Below, piece by piece: positions 1 through 14,483 of a stretch of 59,494 nucleotides of DNA. Every line of letters begins with the position of its first letter. The first letter of the stretch is position 1. The DNA is from an uncultured Alphaproteobacteria bacterium (lineage in GTDB: Bacteria > Pseudomonadota > Alphaproteobacteria > Methylaequorales > Methylaequoraceae), in assembly GCA_902617375.1 (NCBI GenBank), contig CACMWI010000008.1, positions 1 through 59,494 on the forward strand, in the 5' to 3' direction. The notes under the pieces are model-generated. The model was given only the letters and a program-made list of their open reading frames with translations, searched no databases and was not told where the DNA came from. Position numbers and translations under genes: made by a program.

Positions 1-2
1 GT

Positions 3-752
3 TTTTCTGATGGAGGAACAAATCTGAATTTGTCAGCAGCTGTTTTAAATGCTCAAAAAATGGTAAATGATGGCGCTTCATTTATAGATGTTGGTGGTGA
101 ATCAACAAGACCCGGTGCAAAGCCAGTAAGTGCACATGAAGAAATTTCAAGGGTAATTCCAGTGGTGCAGAGGTTAAACTCCAAGAAAATAGATTTATCC
201 TTAGACACCAGAAATTCTTCAACAATGGAGTTTGGTATAGCTTCAGGCGTAAAGATAATTAATGACGTTAGTGGTTTGACAAATGACAGAAAAAGTTTAG
301 ATGTAGTTAAAAAATATTCCACCCCTGTTGTTGTAATGCACATGCCCGGAACTCCTCAGACAATGATGAAAAAAAATAAATATAATGATGTTATTTTAGA
401 TGTTTACGATTTTTTAAACGAGAGAGTTCAATTTCTTACCCAATCTGGATTGAAAAAAAAGAATATAATAGTTGACCCAGGGATTGGTTTTGGAAAAGAT
501 TATATTCAGAATATTAAACTTATTAAAAATTTATCTGTCTTTCATTCTCTCGGAGTTCCTTTGATGTTAGGTGTTTCTAGAAAAAGATTTATTGAATCAA
601 TTTCTAATAATTCTAAGCCTCAGCAAAGGCTAGGAGGAACTACGGCAGCAACTTTATTGGCAATGACTCAAGGTATAAGAATTCATAGAGTCCATGACGT
701 ACAAGAGATAAATCAAGCCTTAATTGTCTTTGAAAGATTATTTAATAGATGA
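3..752 (+). CDS. folP: Dihydropteroate synthase, 5' end cut by the window
   Basis: This enzyme condenses 6-hydroxymethyl-dihydropterin diphosphate with p-aminobenzoate to give dihydropteroate in cytosolic folate synthesis. The reading frame is open to the window edge and the first visible residues FSDGG belong to the family's N-terminal SDGG motif, so the real start lies upstream; the TTG at base 30 is not the start. Visible blocks in order are DVGGESTRPGA, IINDVSG, MHMPGTPQTM, VDPGIGFGKD and LGVSRKRFI, which make up most of the TIM-barrel pterin and sulfonamide site. The stop overlaps the glmM start as ATGA, the folP-glmM order being usual in alphaproteobacteria. Identification is secure; only roughly the first tenth is missing. 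Confidence 0.95.
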   Translation, partial: FSDGGTNLNLSAAVLNAQKMVNDGASFIDVGGESTRPGAKPVSAHEEISRVIPVVQRLNSKKIDLSLDTRNSSTMEFGIASGVKIINDVSGLTNDRKSLDVVKKYSTPVVVMHMPGTPQTMMKKNKYNDVILDVYDFLNERVQFLTQSGLKKKNIIVDPGIGFGKDYIQNIKLIKNLSVFHSLGVPLMLGVSRKRFIESISNNSKPQQRLGGTTAATLLAMTQGIRIHRVHDVQEINQALIVFERLFNR

Positions 753-2066
753 AGAAAAAGTTTTTTGGTACAGACGGAATAAGAGGTCCCTTTAATGAAT
801 TTCCAATAACAAGAACTTTCTTTTATAGTTTAACAAAAGCAATAAAATTAACATTTAAAGATGTAAATAGAGTTATTATTGGAATAGATACTAGAGAATC
901 ATCCAATTTGATTGAATCAGATATTATTTGTGGATTTAGTAACATGAAAGTAGAGTGTAATACATTAGGTGTTGTGTCAACTCCAATTTTGTCGTTTACT
1001 ACAAAAAATTTTAATTATGATTTAGGGATTATGATTTCGGCATCTCACAACCCATACACGGATAATGGAATTAAAATTTTTGATAAAGAGGGTGAAAAAC
1101 TATGCGACAATGATGAACTAAAAATTGAAAAGAATATAAATTTAACTAAAAAAGACCAAAAGTATTTATTAAAAATTGAAAAAAAGAAAGTAACTTATCC
1201 CGAATACGAAAACTTCTTATATGAAAGATTTTCACTATTAAAAACGTTTAAAAAAAAAATATTAGTTGATTGTGCCAATGGATCATTGAGTGAAATTGCC
1301 CCAAATGTTCTAAGAAAACTAAAGTTAAACTTTTCGTGCTATGGAATCAAACCAAATGGTAAAAATATAAACAAAAATTGTGGTGCAACCTTTACTAAGG
1401 AGATTTCGAACAGAACTATTAAGGAAAGAGCTCATATTGGAATATCATTTGATGGTGATGCTGATAGAGTTATTTTTTGTGATGAAAAAGGAAGTATTGT
1501 TGACGGTGACTACATATTAGGAATACTTGCTATACATTATAAAAATAAAAAAAAATTACTTAATAATTCAATTGTAAGCACCAAAATGTCGAATTTAGGT
1601 ATGAGAAACTTTTTTTTTAAAGAAAAAATTAAATTTTATCTTTCAGATGTTGGTGACAGATATGTTGCGGAATTAATGAAAAAGAATAATTGTATTTTAG
1701 GGGGAGAACAGTCTGGTCATATTATTTTCTCTGAGAACTCTTTTTGTGGTGATGGTCTTTTCACTGCTTTATCAATATTAGAAATAATAAACGAAACTAA
1801 TTTATCCCTGTCAAAACTTCATAGAAATTTATTTAATAAGTCACCCCAACATTTAGTTAATTATAAACTCTCTAATAATTCTGACGTAATTATAAAAGGT
1901 AGAACAATTAATAACTTGCTCAACAAGTATTCCAAAAAAAATAATTGTGACGTTTTATTGAGAAAATCCGGAACAGAAAATTTATTAAGGTTAATGGTAC
2001 AAGCTGAATCTAAAAATTTAGTAGAAAAAATAGTTAAAGAGTTTTTAATTGAAATAAAGAAATTAG

Positions 2067-2077
<11 letters not shown>
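749..2077 (+). CDS. glmM: Phosphoglucosamine mutase GlmM
   Basis: GlmM interconverts glucosamine-6-phosphate and glucosamine-1-phosphate on the way to UDP-GlcNAc for peptidoglycan and lipopolysaccharide. The 442-residue length fits the family. Residues 6-13 read FGTDGIRG. The phosphoserine motif ISASHNPYTDNGIK contains the catalytic Ser at about residue 99. DGDADR is the metal-binding loop, and RKSGTENLLRLMVQ near the C terminus is the phosphate-binding loop. The ATG overlaps the folP stop, which implies translational coupling. The second phosphohexomutase in this window (43.9 kb) belongs to a different subfamily. Confidence 0.96.
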
Positions 2078-4670
<2,593 letters not shown>

Positions 4671-4686
4671 CTATCATTTTAATATA

Positions 4687-6558
4687 ATGCTAAAATGTAT
4701 ATTAGACAATTTAAATAATTTTCCTAATATTATGTTTTTTTTATCTAATGAAGTTTTTGTATACTTGAGTCTCGTTATAGTTTTAATGAGTATGTTTTTT
4801 TATGCATTAGATAACCTATCTATCGTACTGAAATCAATTGTCATTCTGACTTTTTTACTTATTTTTTTTTCAATATTTCCTTATTTGGATCCAGATGGTA
4901 AGAATCAACTAAATCCTCAAACTATTCTAAAAGGTTTTAGTAATACATCTTTGATAACAGTATTGTGTTTATTAATTCTAGGTCAAGGTGTAGTCCAAAC
5001 AAGAGCTCTTGACAATATATTGTCTTCATTAACGAGGTTATTTCCAGATAGGCCAAACATTGTAATAATTTTTTGTTTAATGCTAGTTTTAATTTTAAGT
5101 GCATTTATTAACAATACTCCCGTTGTAATAATCTTCATACCAATTCTACAAGGTATAATCAAAAACACGAATACTTCATTAGGTAGATTTTTAATGCCTT
5201 TAAGTTATGTAGCAATATTGGGTGGAATGACTACTTTAATCGGTTCGAGCACAAACCTTTTAGTTTCTGACTCATTAAAAACATATTCCGACATTAGCCT
5301 TAGTTTTTTTGATTTTACTTTAGCAGGATCCATTATTGCCTTTTCAGGCTTTATGTACGTAATTATTTTCTCAAAATTCGATATATTTCTCAAAGATAGA
5401 TCTCCACAATCAAATGAATTTTTGGATAACAGAGAAAATAATTTTATAACCCAAGTTGTGATTAATGAGAATTCTTCACTTATAGGCAAAAATACACAAG
5501 ATGGAAAATTTCCTGGCTTAGAAAAAATAAAAGTTTTAATGATTCAAAGAGGTGAACATGCAGAGCATGGCCCATTTGAAAGTTTTGTCCTAGAAAAAGG
5601 AGACATATTAGTTGTTTCAATCAGCCGTGAACAACTTACTGAAATATTAAGTAAAGACATAGTTTCAATAGAGGATAAAGAAAAAAGTGAAGATACTATT
5701 GATAACAAGTTGATAACTGAAGCTATGGTCACGCCCTCATCAAGTTTAGTTGGAAATACTATTGAAAATGTAAGTTTCAGATATAGATACAATTGTTTAG
5801 TTATAGGGCTCCAAAGAAAATCAAGAATTATTACAAAAAAAATGGGAGAACTTCCTCTTGAGCCTGGAGACACTTTGCTGATTCAAGGAAATAAAGAAGT
5901 AATTAAAAATTTGCGAAATCAAAATGATCTTCTTCCAATGGAGTGGGCAACGTCTGAAATTTCAAATAAGGAGATAGCAAATAAATCATTACTTATTTTT
6001 TTATCTGTGATTTCATTGGGTGCTTTTGAAATATTACCTCTTGTTGTTGCCTCTCTTTTGGGAGTAGTTGCAATACTCTTTTTTAAAGTTTTAACTATAG
6101 GGCAAGTAATAAGAAGTATTGATAACAACCTTCTTCTCTTAATTGTTACATCTTTAGCTTTAGGTCAGGTAATTCAAGTTACAGGAACTGCAAATTTTTT
6201 ATCTGAATTTTTGTTGCAGATTTTGGAGGGATCCTCACCAATGACAATAATTTTATGTTTTTATGTTTTTGTGTCAATAACCACTAATTTTATTTCGAAT
6301 AATGCCTGTGCTGTTCTTTTTTCACCAATTGCTATCGATATAGCGGATAAATTGTTAGTGGATCCAAAAATTTTAGCAATAGCTCTCATTTTTGCAGTTA
6401 ATACTTCTTTTTTAACTCCGCTGGCATATCAAACAAACTTATTAGTTATGGGTCCTGGTCATTATAAATTTATTGATTATGTAAAATTTGGACTTCCGTT
6501 AACAATTTTATGTTGGCTTATCTTTTATATCACTTTCCCAATATTTTATAATATATGA
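4687..6558 (+). CDS. SLC13/DASS-type transporter with two RCK_C (TrkA-C) domains
   Basis: This is a polytopic inner-membrane carrier. Hydrophobic segments run through about the first 200 residues, then come two soluble RCK_C-like domains (around VVINENSSLIGK and VTPSSSLVGNT, each ending in a GD-I/T-L motif), then a second membrane half. That arrangement is known for SLC13-family permeases annotated as sodium:sulfate or anion symporters. The substrate cannot be told from sequence. The open frame extends to 4579, but that would run antisense into thiC, so the ATG at 4687 is preferred; 4732 is another option. Its stop overlaps the serC start (ATGA). Confidence 0.82.
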   Translation: MLKCILDNLNNFPNIMFFLSNEVFVYLSLVIVLMSMFFYALDNLSIVLKSIVILTFLLIFFSIFPYLDPDGKNQLNPQTILKGFSNTSLITVLCLLILGQGVVQTRALDNILSSLTRLFPDRPNIVIIFCLMLVLILSAFINNTPVVIIFIPILQGIIKNTNTSLGRFLMPLSYVAILGGMTTLIGSSTNLLVSDSLKTYSDISLSFFDFTLAGSIIAFSGFMYVIIFSKFDIFLKDRSPQSNEFLDNRENNFITQVVINENSSLIGKNTQDGKFPGLEKIKVLMIQRGEHAEHGPFESFVLEKGDILVVSISREQLTEILSKDIVSIEDKEKSEDTIDNKLITEAMVTPSSSLVGNTIENVSFRYRYNCLVIGLQRKSRIITKKMGELPLEPGDTLLIQGNKEVIKNLRNQNDLLPMEWATSEISNKEIANKSLLIFLSVISLGAFEILPLVVASLLGVVAILFFKVLTIGQVIRSIDNNLLLLIVTSLALGQVIQVTGTANFLSEFLLQILEGSSPMTIILCFYVFVSITTNFISNNACAVLFSPIAIDIADKLLVDPKILAIALIFAVNTSFLTPLAYQTNLLVMGPGHYKFIDYVKFGLPLTILCWLIFYITFPIFYNI

Positions 6559-7625
6559 AAAATCTAAGTTTTGATAAACCAAAAAATCCAAGATTTTCTT
6601 GTGGTCCTACAAAAAAACCAGATGAATGGAGCTTAAATAAAATCAACAAAAAATATCTTGGAAGATATCACAGAGCTAGCGATATAAAAACTTTCATCGA
6701 GGAACAACTTATTAGAATTAAAAAAATTCTTAAGATTCCAGAATCCTATGAAATTTTTCTTATGCCAGGTTCATGTACAGGAGCTATGGAAGCTGTAATA
6801 TGGAATTTATTTGGAAAAAGAGAAATAACATCAATAGTTTATGACTATTGGGGATTAGAATGGTTGAAAGATCTAAAAAAATTAAATTTACAGGTTGACG
6901 AAAGAACCAGTCTTGATGGAACACTTCCATCTTTAGAGGATATACCATCTAAAAATGATCTTTTCTTTGTTTGGACTGGAACAACGACAGGTATATCTAT
7001 AAATAATTTAAATTTTTTGAGTGAAAAAAGAAAAGGTATTGTAGTCAGTGATATTACTTCTGCTGCTTTTATTTATGATATACCATGGAAGAAAATTGAT
7101 GTTTCTGTTTTTTCATGGCAAAAGGCTCTTGGCTCCGAATCTCAGCATGGTGTAATAGTTATGAGCCCAAAGGCAATTGATAGTGCTGTTTCTAGACCAA
7201 TACCTAAAATATTTGATTTTTTAAAAAATAATTTAATTATTAATACACCTTCTTTACTTACAATTTCTGATTTAGCACAATGCTTAGATATTTTTGAGAA
7301 GAATGGAGGTTTAATCAACAGCCTCAAAATTTGTAAAAATAATAAATTTGTAATTGATAAATGGGCTGAAAAAAATGAATATGTTACCAATTTTATAAAA
7401 GATAAAAAATATCAGGCCATTTCGCCAGTATACTTAGTTTTTAAAAAAAAAATTAAATACGAAAAACTATTTAGATTTTTAAGTGATAACGAAATTGCAT
7501 ATGATATTAAAAATTACAGACTAGCTAATCCAGGAATAAGAATATGGACTGGTCCTACTATTAAAAAAAACGATTTAATTGCACTCACAAATTGGTTAGA
7601 TTGGTGTTTTAATAAATTTAAATGA
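6555..7625 (+). CDS. serC: Phosphoserine aminotransferase, alphaproteobacterial type
   Basis: SerC transfers an amino group from glutamate to 3-phosphohydroxypyruvate in serine synthesis and can also serve PLP synthesis. The N terminus KPKNPRFSCGPTKKP and the 356-residue length are typical of the alphaproteobacterial/archaeal SerC subgroup. The PLP lysine is K190 in FSWQKALGSE. The start codon overlaps the transporter stop by four bases, so the two are probably co-transcribed. No serA follows; hisZ comes next after 4 bases. Confidence 0.92.
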   Translation: MKNLSFDKPKNPRFSCGPTKKPDEWSLNKINKKYLGRYHRASDIKTFIEEQLIRIKKILKIPESYEIFLMPGSCTGAMEAVIWNLFGKREITSIVYDYWGLEWLKDLKKLNLQVDERTSLDGTLPSLEDIPSKNDLFFVWTGTTTGISINNLNFLSEKRKGIVVSDITSAAFIYDIPWKKIDVSVFSWQKALGSESQHGVIVMSPKAIDSAVSRPIPKIFDFLKNNLIINTPSLLTISDLAQCLDIFEKNGGLINSLKICKNNKFVIDKWAEKNEYVTNFIKDKKYQAISPVYLVFKKKIKYEKLFRFLSDNEIAYDIKNYRLANPGIRIWTGPTIKKNDLIALTNWLDWCFNKFK

Positions 7626-7629
7626 ACAA

Positions 7630-10938
<3,309 letters not shown>

Positions 10939-11003
10939 AACATTCTTATCGCATATTTAAAAAGTTATTTCAACAATAAAATGAATATAAGATGAACAAA
11001 TTA

Positions 11004-12020
11004 TTAATTTTTATTCATAATCTTGGAAATTTTTGAATAATTTGACAAATTATTCAATAATTTTAATAGATCCTCGGGAAATTTAGAATCAAATTCTAAG
11101 TTTTTTCTTTTCAACGGATGATAAAACCCTAATTTACTTGCATGAAGTGCGTGTCTTTCGGTTTTTATGAAGTTTTCTGTTATGAAAAACCCTAAATTAT
11201 CTGTAAGTTGAAGATGATAATTATTTCTACTGTATTTTCTATCCCCTAAAAGTGGATTGCCAATATAGCTCATATGAAGTCTAATCTGATGAGTTCTTCC
11301 TGTGAAAAGTTTACATTTAACATAACTTATTTTTATCTTCTCGCTTATATCAAACGAGTTTATAAGCCAAAACTGTGTAATTGCTATTTTTCCAGAATTC
11401 GGCTGTGCAACAGCCATTTTTTGTCTATTTAATTTAGATCTTTCAATATTTGTTTCAATTGTACCACGTTCATTTTTTAAGAAGTTCCATGTAAATAAAT
11501 CATATTCTCTTTTTATAGATTTTTTCTTAAATTGTTCAGATAAGCTATTATGGGTAATGTCGTCTTTTGCAAAAACTAAAAGACCACTTGTCATTTTATC
11601 TATTCTATGAACAACCCCAGGTCTTAATACACCACCTATCCCTGACAAGTTTTTACAATGTGATAACAAACCATTAACTAATGTATTTTCATTATTTCCT
11701 GATCCAGGGTGAACAACAGTTCCAGCCTTTTTATTTAAAACTATCAAATGCTCATCCTCATATACTATATCTAGTTCTAAATTTTGAGGGATTAAACTAT
11801 ATTTTTTTGGTTTGGGTATTTCTAGAATTAGCTCACCCAACTTTTTAAGTTTAATAGAAGGTTGGATTATTATTGTATTATTAAACTTTAAATTTCCATT
11901 TGTGATCAATTGTTGAAGACGGTTCCTAGACAAATCTTTTAATTTCTGTGCAATAATAACATCAACTCTTTTATCTAGATCTTTGCTAGTTATTAAAATC
12001 GATATATAATTTTGTTTCAA
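11004..12020 (-). CDS. rluD: Large-subunit rRNA pseudouridine synthase, RluD family
   Basis: RluD-type enzymes convert uridines to pseudouridine in helix 69 of 23S rRNA. An N-terminal S4 domain (KDLDKRVDVIIAQKL...) precedes the catalytic domain, whose active-site motif is HRIDKMTSGLLVFAKD with the catalytic Asp in RID; GRTHQIRLH is the later conserved block. The start is TTG, supported by an AGGA about nine bases upstream on the minus strand, and shares one base with the ATG of the divergent gene. RluA/RluC-type specificity cannot be fully excluded. Confidence 0.88.
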   Translation of the reverse strand: MKQNYISILITSKDLDKRVDVIIAQKLKDLSRNRLQQLITNGNLKFNNTIIIQPSIKLKKLGELILEIPKPKKYSLIPQNLELDIVYEDEHLIVLNKKAGTVVHPGSGNNENTLVNGLLSHCKNLSGIGGVLRPGVVHRIDKMTSGLLVFAKDDITHNSLSEQFKKKSIKREYDLFTWNFLKNERGTIETNIERSKLNRQKMAVAQPNSGKIAITQFWLINSFDISEKIKISYVKCKLFTGRTHQIRLHMSYIGNPLLGDRKYSRNNYHLQLTDNLGFFITENFIKTERHALHASKLGFYHPLKRKNLEFDSKFPEDLLKLLNNLSNYSKISKIMNKN

Positions 12021-12307
12021 TGAGAAAGTTCCTAAAATTTACTGTTATTTTTCTTGGTATTTTGATAGTTACCCTTTTTTGTATTACAATATTTGCAATA
12101 TATAACAAATACAATAATTATGATTTAAAAAACTTTAACTCTCTTAAATTAGAACCGCAAATAGAGGAATTTTTAACCATAAAAGATTTTCAAATTCAAA
12201 AAAATCTTATACACTTTCGTCTTGAAAATAATGATAATAATAGCCAGTTTATAAGAACTTATAATCTTAGGGATGGAAAACTTTCAACAGAAATAAAAAT
12301 TAAATGA
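12020..12307 (+). CDS. Small membrane-anchored protein of unknown function
   Basis: I do not recognise this 95-residue protein. One hydrophobic segment, about residues 7-28 (FTVIFLGILIVTLFCITIF), is followed by a polar, asparagine- and lysine-rich domain without cysteines, so it looks like an inner-membrane anchor with a periplasmic domain. It starts back to back with rluD and overlaps the next gene by four bases (ATGA), so it is probably co-transcribed with the putative metallopeptidase that follows. No Shine-Dalgarno sequence is obvious. Confidence 0.6.
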   Translation: MRKFLKFTVIFLGILIVTLFCITIFAIYNKYNNYDLKNFNSLKLEPQIEEFLTIKDFQIQKNLIHFRLENNDNNSQFIRTYNLRDGKLSTEIKIK

Positions 12308-12759
12308 TTTCAAAAAAATTATTAATATTTCTTAGCTCCTGGATAATTGAAAATACTGAATTTAGTCAGAAAATCGAAGATCCGAAGTTCTTTAAACTTA
12401 CTGAAAACGAGATGTCAGATAAAGCTTGCTTTTCATCTGAAAATTGCAGAGTAAAAGCTTATTATGTAAAGGATAGTGGTATATTCTACATCGACAAAAT
12501 GCAGCCCGAAAAAGATATTTGCGACCAATCCATTATTTTGCATGAGATGGTTCATCATTATCAAAAAAATGATGATAGAGTAATTGAATTAGACGAAAGA
12601 ACTCTTTGGACACTTCAAGAAAGACAAGCAATCTACTATCAAAATCTTTTTTTAATTTCTCAAAAAAGATTAAATGACAATCAAGGTCCAGAAAATGTTC
12701 TTCAATGTGAGGGAGGTTCTTACTTAGATCTACAATATAAATTTAATGAATCCAGATGA
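12304..12759 (+). CDS. Small putative zinc metallopeptidase (HExxH), DUF6647-like
   Basis: This 151-residue protein contains IILHEMVHHYQ, a zincin HExxH motif (H80, E81, H84). A later acidic residue in QERQAIYYQN could be the third ligand. Cysteines at about 42, 48 and 73 are shared in placement with a paralogue at 37.97 kb, which reads [13 protein letters not shown]. The N terminus is mildly hydrophobic and could be a weak export signal. The DUF6647 assignment is from memory and uncertain; catalytic activity is inferred from the motif only. It overlaps its upstream neighbour by four bases. Confidence 0.65.
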   Translation: MISKKLLIFLSSWIIENTEFSQKIEDPKFFKLTENEMSDKACFSSENCRVKAYYVKDSGIFYIDKMQPEKDICDQSIILHEMVHHYQKNDDRVIELDERTLWTLQERQAIYYQNLFLISQKRLNDNQGPENVLQCEGGSYLDLQYKFNESR

Positions 12760-12771
12760 GAGTAATTTGAT

Positions 12772-13602
12772 TTGAAAAATAAAACCAATTTAATTCAACT
12801 TTCACCTACAGATATAACAGCTCATTCATTAAAAAAAAATATTTTTGAAGGCAAAATTTTACTAATTAAAAATTCAAAAGAAATTTTAAAAATTATTGAA
12901 CTTACAGAGCAATATTTTAATTACCTTTTTAATACAGGAATAACTAGTTCGGAGAAACTAAAAATAAATTACAATAAAGAAAACTCTATTTTTTTTGAGA
13001 TTATTCAAAATAGAATAAAGTTTTGCAAATTGATAAGAAAATGCTTTGCAAATTTTCTTTTACAAATTGAATTGGGTATTCAGAGTACTTTTATGGATTA
13101 CATTACATTTAGATATAGTCCAGCAAGTGGTATGAAAAATATTGGAACATTGATTCCAACTCCAGCTCACAGGGATACGTGGGCTTCAAATATTTTTAAC
13201 CAAATTAATTTTTGGTTTCCAACTCATAATGTTTCAGATCGTAATTCAATTTTTTTTGTTCCTAAATACTTTCAAAAAAGAGTGAGCAATAACAGCGATG
13301 AATGGAGTTTTTATAGATATAAAAAAACAAAAGAATTTCTTTCAACACCAGTTTCAAATATAAAATTTCCACGAAATCAAATTGTCAGTTTCAATGTCAA
13401 AAAAGGTGAAGTTTTGTGCTTTTCTGGTCATCACATTCACGGAAGTTTGGTAGGTGAAAGTGATAGACTTAATCTGGAAACAAGAATTGTTTGTGATAAT
13501 GATGAAGAAAACTATAAAATTCCAGTTAATTTAGATGCAATGGGAACTGTAAGAAAAAATAAGTGGTTTAGAAACTTAAAAACTGGAAAAAGTTATATTT
13601 AA
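12772..13602 (+). CDS. Putative Fe(II)/2-oxoglutarate-dependent oxygenase (PhyH-like)
   Basis: This 276-residue protein has the layout of a cupin-type Fe(II)/2-oxoglutarate oxygenase: an HxD motif in PAHRDTW (H133, D135), a distal histidine in GEVLCFSGHHIHGS (H220-H223), and an arginine shortly after (R232 or R238) that could bind 2-oxoglutarate. Blocks such as INFWFPTHNV and NSIFFVPKYF are reminiscent of phytanoyl-CoA dioxygenase-like enzymes. The start is TTG; no ATG precedes the conserved part. Its last four bases overlap the convergent blh gene. The substrate is unknown; a link to carotenoid or retinal chemistry is only a neighbourhood guess. Confidence 0.6.
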   Translation: MKNKTNLIQLSPTDITAHSLKKNIFEGKILLIKNSKEILKIIELTEQYFNYLFNTGITSSEKLKINYNKENSIFFEIIQNRIKFCKLIRKCFANFLLQIELGIQSTFMDYITFRYSPASGMKNIGTLIPTPAHRDTWASNIFNQINFWFPTHNVSDRNSIFFVPKYFQKRVSNNSDEWSFYRYKKTKEFLSTPVSNIKFPRNQIVSFNVKKGEVLCFSGHHIHGSLVGESDRLNLETRIVCDNDEENYKIPVNLDAMGTVRKNKWFRNLKTGKSYI

Positions 13603-14483
13603 TTCTTCAAGAAATTAACCAATAAAATATGGGAAACGGTTAGGGAAGACAGTCCTACCACTATATAATTTATTTGAAGTAAATTTATGTCATTCTTCAT
13701 AAAATAATAAATAAGAGTAAAAAATAAAATAGTAATGACAGTCATAGGAATAGTCTTAAAGAAAAGTTCTCCGAATTTTAAATCAAGATTATTTTTTTCA
13801 TCTAACAAATGTCGAGTAGAATGAAGAAAACAAAAATACATAAAAAAAGATAGAAGAGGTTCAAAAAACCAAAAACAAAAGAATAATAAAATGAATTCAC
13901 TTAAAACTAAATAAACTTGACTTTTATTTTGATACATTAACCAACTTTTTAACAACCAGACTAATATGAGCAATATTAAAAAAAAATACAAATAGTTAAA
14001 ATATTTACTTACTTCGATTAAAAAAAAACTGTCTACAAAAAAAAAAGAGAAAATTTCGATTGATTCTTCCAGGTGAAACTTAAATGGAAGAGAAATAACA
14101 AATATTCCTCTAATTAAAACTTCAATAAATGAAAATTTAGATTTTTCTATACAATCACTAATTCCAAAATGTAAAATGGAAAGAGCCAAAAATATTATAA
14201 ATAATAAATGAGGATAGTTTATCCATGAAAAGAAAAAGATTATAGGTACTAATATATAGATTAGAAGAAATAATAGCATATCAAAATTATTATTAATGAT
14301 TCCATTATGTTTAGCTATGTCTAGATCTAAACTTCCGTGCGCGAGTCCTGGCCATAGAATGGGTAAAGAAAAAAGTAAAACTTGATTTAAATAATTACCC
14401 GAAAAAAGCTCCTCAAAAAATAATGTAATTGGAATCATTAAAAAAATTGAAAATAGGAATAACTTTGTGTCTAGTTGTTTCAT
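13599..14483 (-). CDS. blh: Beta-carotene 15,15'-dioxygenase, Brp/Blh family
   Basis: Blh cleaves beta-carotene into two retinal molecules, the chromophore of proteorhodopsin. This is an integral membrane protein of 294 residues with many hydrophobic helices. The conserved iron-binding histidines of the family are visible in GLAHGSLDLD (H49), SILHFGISD (H105) and FLHSTRHLLDE (H221, H225). It overlaps crtY by four bases and is the last gene of the crtE-crtI-crtB-crtY-blh unit. Carotenoid synthesis, cleavage and opsin lie together, so the window encodes a self-sufficient retinal system. Confidence 0.93.
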   Translation of the reverse strand: MKQLDTKLFLFSIFLMIPITLFFEELFSGNYLNQVLLFSLPILWPGLAHGSLDLDIAKHNGIINNNFDMLLFLLIYILVPIIFFFSWINYPHLLFIIFLALSILHFGISDCIEKSKFSFIEVLIRGIFVISLPFKFHLEESIEIFSFFFVDSFFLIEVSKYFNYLYFFLILLILVWLLKSWLMYQNKSQVYLVLSEFILLFFCFWFFEPLLSFFMYFCFLHSTRHLLDEKNNLDLKFGELFFKTIPMTVITILFFTLIYYFMKNDINLLQINYIVVGLSSLTVSHILLVNFLKN

